From assembly GCF_009876115.1 (NCBI RefSeq), contig NZ_WWSY01000008.1:26689-90688 (forward strand): a stretch of 64,000 nt of DNA, read 5' to 3'. Shown piece after piece: positions 33,376 to 41,585 of this stretch. How positions within the stretch are numbered: the stretch's first letter is position 1; the number at the start of each line of letters is the position of its first letter. The DNA is from Collinsella aerofaciens. GTDB lineage: Bacteria > Actinomycetota > Coriobacteriia > Coriobacteriales > Coriobacteriaceae. The notes under the pieces were generated by a model. That model was not told where the DNA came from, ran no database searches, and was given only the letters and a program-made list of their open reading frames with translations. The position numbers and the translations under genes were made by a program.

Positions 33376-33531
33376 TGTCCATCCTTTCGAACAACTGCTT
33401 TTTGCTCGCAAGAACCCGTCTCGGCCCTGACCAAAGGACAAACCCGCACGTTCATCGATGCGTTCGGTTTCCCAGGCATGCAACGGGGTACCATACAGAC
33501 ATTGATGCAATTACAGCTGAAAGGCCTTCTT

Positions 33532-34116
33532 ATGCGAACCATCATCCTTTATGCCTCACGCCACCACGGCAATACGAAAAAGCTCGTGGACGCCATCGTT
33601 GAGGCACACCCCGAAATCGATACCCTCGACGTGAAGTCACTCGGTAAAAACGAGTACCCCGACCTGCACGAATACCATCTGATCGGCGTCGCCACGGGCA
33701 TTTATTACTCCGAGATCGACAAAGATATGGCGCGCGTGCTCACGAACGTGCTGCAGCCGCAGGACAAGGTGTTTGGCCTTATGACCTACGGTGGCAAAAA
33801 CAAGTGGTACGGCAAGGATATCGATGGCATCTGCCGCATGAGGCAGGCCATCTTTATGGGTGTCTACGGCTGCCCCGGATTTGACACATGGGGTCCGTTC
33901 AAGATTACCGGCGGCGTCCAGAAGGGACACCCGACCGCTGAGGAAATTAAGGGCGCCGTCGACTTCTTCGACAAAATCGAAGATGAGTACGGCGATATCA
34001 TCGTCGAAGAGTATGCCAAGCGCGAGAAGCGTCTAGCATACGAAAAGGAGCATCCCGCGGGGGGTCTTGTGGCCGGCGTCAAGCGCACGGCAAAGAAGAT
34101 CGCTAACAAGCTGTAA
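33532..34116 (+). CDS. Flavodoxin family protein
   Basis: A 194-residue protein starting MRTIILYASRHHGNTKKLVD, the FMN phosphate-binding loop of flavodoxins. GVATGIYYSEIDKDM and VFGLMTYGGKNKWYG follow, and a basic C-terminal tail (VKRTAKKIANKL) replaces the usual ending. It probably carries electrons in the cytoplasm; the partner is unknown. GAAAGG precedes the ATG at 33532. A strong terminator follows. Confidence 0.88.
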   Translation: MRTIILYASRHHGNTKKLVDAIVEAHPEIDTLDVKSLGKNEYPDLHEYHLIGVATGIYYSEIDKDMARVLTNVLQPQDKVFGLMTYGGKNKWYGKDIDGICRMRQAIFMGVYGCPGFDTWGPFKITGGVQKGHPTAEEIKGAVDFFDKIEDEYGDIIVEEYAKREKRLAYEKEHPAGGLVAGVKRTAKKIANKL

Positions 34117-34147
34117 CTGTTAAGGTGCTTTTGAGCATTTAACCCAT

Positions 34148-34186
34148 ACGGCGGGTCCGAGCAGACTCGGGCCCGCCGTCTTTTTC
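34148..34186 (+). terminator. Terminator of the flavodoxin gene
   Basis: ACGGCGGGTCCGAG and CTCGGGCCCGCCGT form a stem followed by CTTTTT. Confidence 0.9.
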
Positions 34187-34191
34187 TATCG

Positions 34192-35361
34192 TTACTCGGT
34201 AAAGGCGTTGCCGACGCTCTGACCGCCAACATACGTCTCGACGAGGGTGAGCTCATGGTCGAACACGACAAAGTCGGCGTCGCGACCCGGCATGATGCTG
34301 CCACACTTATCCTCGATGTGCGCGGAGCGCGCCGGCACCTCAGTTGCCATGCGAATGGCGATATCGGCGCTGGCGATGCCCCAGTCGACGATGTTCTTGA
34401 CGCCCTGGGCAAGCGTGAGCACCGAGCCAGCAATGCTCTTGCCGTCGGCGAGCCAGCACAGGTTGTCCTTCATGATGACGTCCATGCCACCACTGGTGTA
34501 GCTGCCCTCGGGCATGCCGCCGCAACCCAGGCAGTCGGTGATGAGCACCGTGTGCTGCCAGCCCTTTGCCTGCAGCAGCGCCTTGATGGCGGCAGGGTTT
34601 ACGTGCTTGCCGTCACAGATGATCTCGGCGTAGGTCTCGGGCGTGGACATGGCAGCGCCCACGACACCGGGCTCACGGTGATGCAGCCCGCGCTGGCCGT
34701 TATAGGTATGCGTAAAGCAGCTGGCACCGGCGTTGATGGCGGCGATGCACTCATCGTAGGTGGCGTCGGAGTGACCGATACTGGTCACCACACCCTTGGC
34801 GTTCAGAGCAGCCGCATAAGCAGCGGCACCGTCGCGCTCGGCCGCCATGGCGCTCTTAACGATGCGACCGCCCGCGGCCTCCTGCCACTGGTCGAAGACC
34901 TCCTCGGAGGGATCGATAAGATAAGCGGGGTTCTGCGCGCCCACGTGCTTCATGGTAAAGAAGGGGCCCTCCAGGTAGATGCCCTGAATGCGAGCACCGC
35001 AGAAGTCGGGGCCGCGGCCCTCGTCAGCCTGGGCGATGGCGGCGCAGGCATCCTTGATCTGCTCGACGCCATCGGTGAACGTCGTGGGCAGCCAGCTGGT
35101 GGTACCGCGACGAGCGAGCTCAGTCGAGCTGATATCGATACCCTCGGGGTCGTTATCGGTAGTCGAGTGGTTATAAAAGCCATGGATGTGAGTATCGACC
35201 ATACCCGGTGCGATCCACGATCCCGTGTAGTCCTTAATCTCGCAAGAGGGCTCGTCGGCCTGCCAGGCGCCAAAAACGCCATCCTCGACCATAAGATAGC
35301 CGCCCAGTTGCGGGCCTGCCGGCAAGAAGAACTTGTCAGCCTTAATTGCGTACGTGCTCAT
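34192..35361 (-). CDS. nagA: N-acetyl-hexosamine-6-phosphate deacetylase
   Basis: A 389-residue amidohydrolase of the NagA/AgaA family, removing acetate from GlcNAc-6-P or GalNAc-6-P. Visible are VDTHIHGFYNHST, the substrate histidines in SCFTHTYNGQRGLHHREPG, and the catalytic aspartate in VLITDCLGCGGMPEG. The C-terminus ends IMPGRDADFVVFDHELT. The ATG at 35361 has GAGGAG upstream. With an AgaS gene and a mannose-family PTS beside it, GalNAc-6-P is the likelier substrate (inference). Its 3' end has a diverged partial copy at 31334-31471. Confidence 0.92.
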   Translation of the reverse strand: MSTYAIKADKFFLPAGPQLGGYLMVEDGVFGAWQADEPSCEIKDYTGSWIAPGMVDTHIHGFYNHSTTDNDPEGIDISSTELARRGTTSWLPTTFTDGVEQIKDACAAIAQADEGRGPDFCGARIQGIYLEGPFFTMKHVGAQNPAYLIDPSEEVFDQWQEAAGGRIVKSAMAAERDGAAAYAAALNAKGVVTSIGHSDATYDECIAAINAGASCFTHTYNGQRGLHHREPGVVGAAMSTPETYAEIICDGKHVNPAAIKALLQAKGWQHTVLITDCLGCGGMPEGSYTSGGMDVIMKDNLCWLADGKSIAGSVLTLAQGVKNIVDWGIASADIAIRMATEVPARSAHIEDKCGSIMPGRDADFVVFDHELTLVETYVGGQSVGNAFTE

Positions 35362-35422
35362 ATGCACTCCTCGCTTCTAAAGCAGTTGACTGTGGTAATG
35401 CTTATACCCAGCTCACGTAAAA

Positions 35423-35460
35423 CAAAAAGCGCCCGCCCGCCGTTATGAGCGGACGGGCGC
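35423..35460 (-). terminator. Terminator of agaS
   Basis: GCGCCCGCCCGC and GCGGACGGGCGC form a stem with TTTTTGTTTT following on the minus strand. Confidence 0.9.
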
Positions 35461-35478
35461 CCTTACAGGGGGACGCGA

Positions 35479-36645
35479 TTAAGCGGTGAAGGGGTGAATC
35501 GTCACGCCCTTAACCACGCGGTTGACCGTGCCGGTGGGGCTCGGCGTATCGGGCGTGTTGCCCACGCGCACGGAGTTGAGCAGACTGATAGCCTGGGCAA
35601 ACATCACGAACGGCAGAGCAAGGTAGCCCTCGGGAAGTGCCTCGTAGCCCTTAAAGGTGAAGGACTCGCCCTCGTAGACGGTAGCGCCTTCCTGCTGAAC
35701 GGCAACGGTGTGCTGAGCGATCTTGTCGCCACCGATCTCGTTGAGGATGTCGATGTCGTACTGACGGGTGTAGGCGTCGTTGTTGACGAACACGAAGACG
35801 AGCGTCTTATCGTCGACGAAGGACTTAGGTCCGTGACGATAGCCCATGGAGGTGTCGTAGGAAGTAGCGACCAGACCGTGAGCGAGCTCGAGGATCTTGA
35901 GCTGGCTCTCCTGAGCAAGGCCACCGAAGGAGCCAGAACCCAAGTAGGTCACGCGGTTGAAATCGCCAGCCAGGTAATCGGCGATCTCAGGCTCACGGGA
36001 GATGACCTCCTCGCCCATCTTGGCAATCGTCTCGACCCACTCGGCCTTCTGCTCGTCAGAGGCAGTGTCGAAAATAAGGGTGGAGAGCAGGGTCATGCAG
36101 GAATAAGAACCGGTCATGGCGAAGCCCTTGTCGTTGGCGCGCGGAATGAGCAGCGTCAGCGCATTGGGATCATCGGCAGACTCGACGGCAAGCTTGCCCT
36201 CGGGAGCGCAGGTGATGTTAAGGAACTTGACGTTGTGGACGAGCTCCTTGGCAACGGCAACGGCGGCAAGGCTCTCGGGGCTGTTGCCAGAGCGGGCAAA
36301 GGAAACCACGAGCGTGGGATCCTCGGCGCGCAGGAAGTCGCGCGGGGCGCTCACGATGTCGGTCGTGGCGATGGGCTTAAAGTCGTAGAGATCAGTGTTG
36401 CCAGCGTGACGCAGGTACGGGGCGCAGGTATCGCCAACGTAGTCGGACGTACCGGCACCGGTGAAGACAACGGACAGACGACCCTCGCCCATAGCGCGAG
36501 CCTCGGCCAGGAAGGCCTCGATGGCCTCCTTGTTCTCGCGATAGATGTTGAGCGTATCGCGCCAAAGCTCGGGCTGCTGAGCAATCTCGGCCGTGGTGAT
36601 CTGGGCGCCGAGCTCGGTGAGCTCCTCGACACTCTTCTCGAACAT
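35479..36645 (-). CDS. agaS: SIS-domain sugar isomerase/deaminase, AgaS-like
   Basis: A 388-residue double-SIS protein. AgaS deaminates and isomerises galactosamine-6-phosphate to tagatose-6-phosphate. It shows VVFTGAGTSDYVGDTCAPYL, VVSFARSGNSPESLA, GSFGGLAQESQLKILELA and MGYRHGPKSFVDD. It follows a CTGGT-N4-ACCAG operator also found before the mannose-family PTS, so the nearby GntR regulator probably controls both. The close paralogue at 25313-26479 lies in the inserted block. Confidence 0.93.
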   Translation of the reverse strand: MFEKSVEELTELGAQITTAEIAQQPELWRDTLNIYRENKEAIEAFLAEARAMGEGRLSVVFTGAGTSDYVGDTCAPYLRHAGNTDLYDFKPIATTDIVSAPRDFLRAEDPTLVVSFARSGNSPESLAAVAVAKELVHNVKFLNITCAPEGKLAVESADDPNALTLLIPRANDKGFAMTGSYSCMTLLSTLIFDTASDEQKAEWVETIAKMGEEVISREPEIADYLAGDFNRVTYLGSGSFGGLAQESQLKILELAHGLVATSYDTSMGYRHGPKSFVDDKTLVFVFVNNDAYTRQYDIDILNEIGGDKIAQHTVAVQQEGATVYEGESFTFKGYEALPEGYLALPFVMFAQAISLLNSVRVGNTPDTPSPTGTVNRVVKGVTIHPFTA

Positions 36646-36706
36646 TTCTAATACCTCTCTCTAGAAGTAATCCTCTGACGTGCAATTATACACTTCGGTT
36701 GGTTAT

Positions 36707-36720
36707 CTGGTAGTAACCAG
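36707..36720. promoter_or_regulatory. GntR-type operator, agaS
   Basis: CTGGTAGTAACCAG is a perfect dyad (CTGGT/ACCAG) around AGTA, about 60 bp upstream of agaS and between it and the GntR gene. Almost the same sequence precedes the PTS operon. Confidence 0.65.
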
Positions 36721-36759
36721 TTAAATGCAAAGAATCACCATATGAAAACGATGCGAGCA

Positions 36760-37491
36760 CTAGTTGCTGCGCTGGTGGTAAACCTTGTATTTAAACTGAT
36801 CGGCACGAGCAACCGAGAGTGTGTACTCCACTACCTCGTTTGACTCGTTATACGTAGTCCTGACCAAATCGAGCACAGGCGAGCCCTCGACAATTCCCAA
36901 AAGGTGGGCATCGGTGGGACGGGCTATGCTCGCATAGAACTCCTCTTCGGCCACGCGAATCTTTTGCTGAAAGTCCTGCTCAATCACATCGTAAAGCGGC
37001 TTACGCTCTAGCAGTGGTCGCTTTAGGGATAGAAATTGACGAACCGGTAGATAGCTGCGTTCGACCATCATGGGCATGTTGTCGGCAGAACGAAGACGCT
37101 TGAGCTTAAAAATGCGATCACCGATACGCAATCCCATATGCTCAGCCAGATTCTTATCGGCCTCCATCTCGCAAAAATCGAGAATCGTGGTCTCGGGTTC
37201 TCGACCCATCGCGCGCATCTGCTCGGTAAAGCTGTAGGACTGCATAAGATTGGTTGCCTTTGCCGAACGGTCGGTCACAAAGGTACCGCGACCGTGCTGC
37301 CGAACCACCAGTCCTAAACGCTCCAGTTCCTGCAGAGCCAGGCGTACCGTAGTGCGCGAGAGACCATAGCGCTCCGAAAGTTCGCGCTCGGAAGGAATCA
37401 TGTCACCGGCGCGATATTCATGGTCAATCTTTTCGGTCAGAATATCGACCAGCTGATCGTACAGCGGTTGCTTACGCGCTCCGATCGCCAT
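36760..37491 (-). CDS. GntR-family regulator with UTRA domain
   Basis: A 243-residue regulator of the DasR/NagR kind. The winged helix includes PLYDQLVDILTEKIDHEYR, IPSERELSERYGLSRTTVRL and RQHGRGTFVTDR, followed by a UTRA effector domain (FKLKRLRSADNMPMMVERSY). Relatives sense amino-sugar phosphates such as GlcN-6-P or GlcNAc-6-P. It lies between agaS and the mannose-family PTS, and its likely operator occurs before both. Confidence 0.9.
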   Translation of the reverse strand: MAIGARKQPLYDQLVDILTEKIDHEYRAGDMIPSERELSERYGLSRTTVRLALQELERLGLVVRQHGRGTFVTDRSAKATNLMQSYSFTEQMRAMGREPETTILDFCEMEADKNLAEHMGLRIGDRIFKLKRLRSADNMPMMVERSYLPVRQFLSLKRPLLERKPLYDVIEQDFQQKIRVAEEEFYASIARPTDAHLLGIVEGSPVLDLVRTTYNESNEVVEYTLSVARADQFKYKVYHQRSN

Positions 37492-37575
37492 CCTATCCTC
37501 CCTTTTGCTCGAATTCGGCTAACTACCTAGGGTGTTATGCATTATCTGTCTGCCACACCCGAATCATTAAGAAAC

Positions 37576-37609
37576 AAAAGCCGCGCGCTCTTTCGAGCAC
37601 GCGGCTTTT
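37576..37609 (-). terminator. Terminator of the mannose-family PTS operon
   Basis: AAAAGCCGCGCGCTC and GAGCACGCGGCTTTT form a nearly perfect stem with T-runs on both strands, able to act in either direction. Confidence 0.85.
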
Positions 37610-37675
37610 AACATACACATGGCTTAAGGGGTCGGGGTGTGAGCCGCGTAGGGACACACCCCTCAAGCTAGAGCC

Positions 37676-38758
37676 TTACCAGATGCTCGGCCAGAGACCA
37701 AGCGGGCCAGCGCCCAGGATGCCAAGGACGAAGAGCAGGAGAATGCCCTTGGTCGGGGTCCAGCTGTGCTTAGCGAACATGTAGTAAAGCAGCAGCGTAA
37801 GCATAAGCGGGACGAGCTTCGGGACGATGGTGTTGAGGGTGTCGGCAACAGAGAAGTTGACCGGATCCTCGGTAACGGTGCCGTAGGTCACGGACTCCAT
37901 GCCGTTGCCCAGATCGGTGACGCCGCACTCGACAGCGTTGCCGTCGGCATCGGAAGCGGTAAGGGCGTTGCCGTCCTTATCGGTCATGGCGATGGTACCG
38001 GCCTCAGCGGTCTCGGTATCGATGCCCTCCATACCGGTGAAGTTCTCGGCCTCCTTCTCGGAGACGATCACGGTAGTAGCGGAGAGACCACGGGTGGTGC
38101 CGTTGGGGATCTGGAGGTTAATCTGGGTGCCACCCATGGTGACGACCAGGCAACCGACGACGAAGACGCCCATGATGGAAGCGGCACGCGTGAAGGCCTG
38201 CATGTTGGCGGTCAGAGCGTCAATAGCGCTGGTGCCAAGCTTGTAGGACCAGTTCATGAGCCAGAAGCGCAGAGCGAACTGGACAGCGTTGAAGATCACC
38301 AGGAAGATGATCGGCGCAGCAGCGTTACCGTTGATGGCCATGTTGGAGGTGATGCCGGCCGTGATAGGCACGAGCGTCAGCCAGAACAGGGCGTCACCGA
38401 TACCACCGAGCGGGCCCATTGCGGCGACGCGGACGGCGCGGATCGTGGGGATGTCAACCTTGTTCTGCTCGAGCGAAAGCACGATGCCCATAACAAAGGT
38501 GACGAGGAACGGGTGGGTGTTGAAGAACTCCAGGTTGTGGCTCATGGAAGCCGCGAGGTCGTTCTTGTTGGTGTGGATCTTCTCCAGACCGGGGATGATG
38601 GAGTAGAGCCAGCCAGCGGCCTGCATACGCTCGTAGTTGAACGAGGCCTGCAGGAAGCAGGAGCGCCAAGCCATCTTGTTGAGGGTCTTCTGATCGAGCT
38701 GCGGAGCAGGAGTAAGATCCTCGTAGTGCTCCGGGATCACATACTCATTAGATGCCAT
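37676..38758 (-). CDS. PTS mannose-family EIID component
   Basis: A 360-residue EIID, clearly longer than the roughly 270-300 residues usual for the family. The conserved part includes WRSCFLQASFNYERMQAAG, HNLEFFNTHPFL and GPLGGIGDALFWLTL. The extra length is a hydrophilic Asp/Glu/Thr-rich insert at about residues 215-300, placed between membrane segments; if placed as in ManZ it would face outside. The start at 38758 has GGAGGTGA upstream and overlaps the EIIC gene by 11 nt. With EIIC it forms the sugar channel, probably for N-acetylgalactosamine. Confidence 0.93.
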   Translation of the reverse strand: MASNEYVIPEHYEDLTPAPQLDQKTLNKMAWRSCFLQASFNYERMQAAGWLYSIIPGLEKIHTNKNDLAASMSHNLEFFNTHPFLVTFVMGIVLSLEQNKVDIPTIRAVRVAAMGPLGGIGDALFWLTLVPITAGITSNMAINGNAAAPIIFLVIFNAVQFALRFWLMNWSYKLGTSAIDALTANMQAFTRAASIMGVFVVGCLVVTMGGTQINLQIPNGTTRGLSATTVIVSEKEAENFTGMEGIDTETAEAGTIAMTDKDGNALTASDADGNAVECGVTDLGNGMESVTYGTVTEDPVNFSVADTLNTIVPKLVPLMLTLLLYYMFAKHSWTPTKGILLLFVLGILGAGPLGLWPSIW

Positions 38759-39548
38759 CTTCGAAGTCACCTCCGTCAGAAACAGCTGCACCCTTCAGCT
38801 CGGTCTGCTGCTGGAAGTCCCAGAAAGCGATGCCGAAGCCGATGAGAGCGAGGATGAGCAGAGCAGGGGTTGCCAGAGAATCGTTGGCAACGGTGATGAG
38901 CGCGAGGCCAAAGCCCATGAGGAAGAAGCCCCACATATCGCGGTTCATCATAACCTTGAGCAGGACGGCGAAGCCGACGAAGCGCATCATGCCGCCTGCA
39001 GCGGACAGACCGGTCTGCAGCCAAGTCGGGATGGCGGAAGCGATGGTCTGACCAATGGTAGCGCCAGCGATGAAGAACAGGGTGACGACGACAGCGAAGA
39101 TCAGGCCGAGCAGAGCCATGGCGAAGTAGTTCAGGCGCTCGATGCCCTTGGTGTCCGCGTTATGAGCCATGTTATCGGCCGTGGACATAAGCGGGGACAT
39201 AAGCGTGAAGACCAGGGTAACGCCGAGCTGACCAAGCAGAGCGAACGGAATGGCAAGGCCGACTGCCGCGTTGGGCTCGAGACCCGTAGCGATAGCGAGA
39301 ATGGCTGCCATGATGCCGCCAATGACGGCGTTAGGCGGCTGAGCGCCTCCGATCGGCATGTTGCCGATCGTCATGAGCTGATAAGTACCACCCACGAGAA
39401 GACCGGTGTTGAGGTCGCCAAGGATAAGACCGATGACGGCGCCGGTGACGATGGGCTGATAGAGAGACTCGAGGAAGTCAAACTGGTCGATTGCCGCGAT
39501 GAACGTGACGACGAAGACCAGAGCGATCTGGATGATCGAGTATTCCAT
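38748..39548 (-). CDS. PTS mannose-family EIIC component
   Basis: A 266-residue integral membrane protein with many hydrophobic segments and the family motif GGTYQLMTIGNMPIGGAQPP near residue 55. Together with EIID it translocates the sugar while EIIB phosphorylates it. AGGAGGAGCAAG precedes the ATG. It lies 90 bp after the EIIB gene. Confidence 0.94.
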   Translation of the reverse strand: MEYSIIQIALVFVVTFIAAIDQFDFLESLYQPIVTGAVIGLILGDLNTGLLVGGTYQLMTIGNMPIGGAQPPNAVIGGIMAAILAIATGLEPNAAVGLAIPFALLGQLGVTLVFTLMSPLMSTADNMAHNADTKGIERLNYFAMALLGLIFAVVVTLFFIAGATIGQTIASAIPTWLQTGLSAAGGMMRFVGFAVLLKVMMNRDMWGFFLMGFGLALITVANDSLATPALLILALIGFGIAFWDFQQQTELKGAAVSDGGDFEDGI

Positions 39549-39638
39549 CTTGCTCCTCCTTTCAAAATGAATGTACGCACTTTGGATATCACGTACAGAA
39601 CGTCAGGGTTTCACTCCTGACAACGTGGATCACGAGGA

Positions 39639-40121
39639 TTACGAGAAGAGCTTGCTCGTGTCCTCAACAGGCGTGCTCGGAACGCGCCTGATCTCCAACT
39701 CCACCCCCAATTCCTGCAGCTCTTTAAACGCAGCGACATCCTCGTCGTTAACTGCGACGGAGGTGGCGACTTGGCGCTTTCCTTCCGACATGTGCATGTT
39801 GCCGATGTTTACCTTCTTTATAGGCACACCGCCCTTGACGAGCGTAAGCACGTCTTCCGGTGTTTCGGCCACGATGAAGATCTTCTGGCGCGGGCTCGCC
39901 TTGCCAATGACGTCGATGGTCTTCTGCAGAGAGAAGAAACGCGTAGCGACGCCGGCGGGAGCGGCCATCTTCATGAGGTTCTGGCGCATGGTGTTGGTCG
40001 CCACGTCGTCGTTGGCGACGAGGATGAGGTTGGAGCCCAGAGTGGAGTTCCACTGGGTAGCAACCTGACCATGAACCAGTCGGTTATCGATGCGGGTAAG
40101 AAGAATGTTGGGTTCTGCCAT
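39639..40121 (-). CDS. PTS mannose-family EIIB component
   Basis: A 160-residue cytoplasmic EIIB. The phosphorylated histidine is His17 in RIDNRLVHGQV. FFSLQKTIDVIGKASPRQKIF and LVKGGVPIKKVNIGNMHMS follow. It passes phosphate from EIIA to the incoming sugar. It is the intact relative of the histidine-less protein at 29036-29515. Confidence 0.95.
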   Translation of the reverse strand: MAEPNILLTRIDNRLVHGQVATQWNSTLGSNLILVANDDVATNTMRQNLMKMAAPAGVATRFFSLQKTIDVIGKASPRQKIFIVAETPEDVLTLVKGGVPIKKVNIGNMHMSEGKRQVATSVAVNDEDVAAFKELQELGVELEIRRVPSTPVEDTSKLFS

Positions 40122-40157
40122 GTTGATCAGCTTCCTTTCGTTATTTGCTGACGACAG

Positions 40158-40439
40158 TTACTTGATCTCCTGAATCGCGTAACGCGAAACATCTACGACG
40201 GCTCCGGATCGGACTTTGATCTGGACCTTCTCGCCTTCGATGCCTTTGACGGTTCCGTAGATACCGCCGGCGAAAAGAACCTCTTGACCCGGCTTGAGCT
40301 CGGTGTGCAGCTCCTTGAAGTACTTCTGCTTCTTCTTCATGTTGATTTGCGACCAGATGGTGTAAATCAAGCCCATGATGACAAGCAGGCCTAAAAGGGC
40401 GACCGAGGAGCTCAGGACGTTGGCTCCGAAATCGGCCAT
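40158..40439 (-). CDS. YajC-like single-span membrane protein
   Basis: A 93-residue protein with one N-terminal membrane segment (about 9-29), a basic KKKQKYFKEL stretch and the YajC domain LKPGQEVLFAGGIYGTVKGI...VDVSRYAIQEI. The housekeeping YajC assists SecDF, but this one sits between EIIA and EIIB of a mannose-type PTS and overlaps EIIA by one base (TAATG). YajC-like genes are known in some N-acetylgalactosamine and glycosaminoglycan PTS operons. Its role there is not settled. Confidence 0.88.
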   Translation of the reverse strand: MADFGANVLSSSVALLGLLVIMGLIYTIWSQINMKKKQKYFKELHTELKPGQEVLFAGGIYGTVKGIEGEKVQIKVRSGAVVDVSRYAIQEIK

Positions 40440-40882
40440 TAGATGCCGTCCTCGTCGCCGAAGATATCCTCTTCCTCGGAGCCGGCAACGGATGCGACCG
40501 TCTGGGCGGTGACGCCCGTCTGGCCAACGGTCACGGCCTGCTCGCCAAGCTCGGCGAGCGTGGCATTGCCGCGGAGGAACAGAAGCTCAATAACCATGGG
40601 AAGGTTGGTGCCAGTCAGAACCTCGACGTTGTCGACATCCTGGGCAATCATCATCGACTGGTTGAACGGGGTGCCGCCAAGCAGGTCGGTAAAGACGAGC
40701 ACGCCATCGCACTCCTCGCGCATGGCGGTAATAGCGGCGCGGAGATCCTCACCGTAGGAAGCAGCCTGGTCGCCCTCAAAAGGAACGACGGTAAAAGCGG
40801 GCTGGTCGCCGGCAACCATAGCGATAGCGCTAGCTAGGCCGGGTGCGAACTGTCCATGACCGGTAAGAATAAAGCCAACCAT
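40439..40882 (-). CDS. PTS mannose-family EIIA component
   Basis: A 147-residue EIIA; the phosphorylated histidine is His9 in ILTGHGQFAPGL. VLVFTDLLGGTPFNQSM is the other family hallmark. The C-terminus is acidic (EEEDIFGDEDGI). It is the first gene of EIIA-yajC-EIIB-EIIC-EIID, accepts phosphate from HPr and donates it to EIIB. Confidence 0.95.
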   Translation of the reverse strand: MVGFILTGHGQFAPGLASAIAMVAGDQPAFTVVPFEGDQAASYGEDLRAAITAMREECDGVLVFTDLLGGTPFNQSMMIAQDVDNVEVLTGTNLPMVIELLFLRGNATLAELGEQAVTVGQTGVTAQTVASVAGSEEEDIFGDEDGI

Positions 40883-40998
40883 TCAAATTTCCCTTCCGAA
40901 GGTGTGTACAATCTGAGTCCGATGATTTTCGGAAGCCAGCGGGCGCTCGCCCTTAAAGCTTCTTAGAAAGCGTTCTTTGAAGACCAGTGGTTTCTAAA

Positions 40999-41012
40999 CT
41001 GGTAGTAACCAC
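40999..41012. promoter_or_regulatory. GntR-type operator, PTS operon
   Basis: CTGGTAGTAACCAC matches the agaS site in 13 of 14 bases and lies about 117 bp upstream of the EIIA gene. Confidence 0.6.
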
Positions 41013-41085
41013 GTGACGTGTTGTTGTCACTATATCACCCCAGAAGAGGCCGCTTCCGTTGATTCATACGGTAAAACGTTTTTGC

Positions 41086-41117
41086 ACCGTTCACGGTGAT
41101 AAATCGACCGTTTACCG
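41086..41117 (+). promoter_or_regulatory. Tandem ACCGTTCAC box, PTS operon
   Basis: ACCGTTCAC at 41086 and ACCGTTTAC at 41107 are spaced exactly 21 nt. The first copy also forms CACCGTTCACGGTG, a local dyad. Confidence 0.55.
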
Positions 41118-41276
41118 CTCGTTAACACTTCTACCTGCGGTTTTGAAACCGTTTCGAAATGCTTTGGCAAAAGATCGGAACTTTTTTGTGTCTAAACAAC
41201 GCAGGGCGGCTAAAAATAGCGTGAAGAAAAATTGCAGGTCATTGTGAAGATATGTGAATTGGTCTTTTTGACTTAA

Positions 41277-41296
41277 TACCAGTTAGAACCAGTTTT
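41277..41296. promoter_or_regulatory. Possible second GntR-type site
   Basis: TACCAGTTAGAACCAGTTTT carries two ACCAG-type half-sites in direct rather than inverted order. It is weaker than the other two sites. Confidence 0.3.
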
Positions 41297-41304
41297 GAGA
41301 TTAT

Positions 41305-41334
41305 CGGTGAACGGTAGTTTTCGACCGTTCACCG
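41305..41334. promoter_or_regulatory. Palindromic ACCGTTCACCG site
   Basis: CGGTGAACGGT and ACCGTTCACCG are perfect 11-bp inverted arms with an 8-nt spacer (AGTTTTCG). It has the same half-site as the tandem boxes but in inverted order. Confidence 0.6.
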
Positions 41335-41585
41335 GTTACTTGCAATCGTTTGCAGTCGTTTTCCCAGATGAATTAGGGAAACACAATGGAGCGCTTGCGC
41401 GATCACGGGAAGTTTTGACATTTGTCCTCATCCCCCGCGCGCCGAACTCCGACACCCAAAACGAGCTAATAGTTCATGCTAATCGTTTTCAATCATTACT
41501 TAGTCAGCATCCGTAATTATTTATCGTTTGTCATTAATTATGATATAAGATACAAGTATCATCCAAAACGCCGATTGGAGGGGTT

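Larger units (their letters stand above)
40883..41585. other. 703-bp regulatory gap before the PTS operon
   Basis: No gene is supported here. It contains a GntR-type operator near the PTS start, two kinds of ACCGTTCAC arrangement (41086-41117 and 41305-41334) and a possible second GntR site around 41277-41296. The part from 41340 to 41585 is AT-rich and must hold the promoter of the plus-strand gene at 41586. Such length and density of sites is unusual in this window. Confidence 0.6.

Noticed and set aside
41053..41470. Small plus-strand frames in the PTS regulatory gap
   Set aside because: They lack ribosome binding sites and run through the operator sites.
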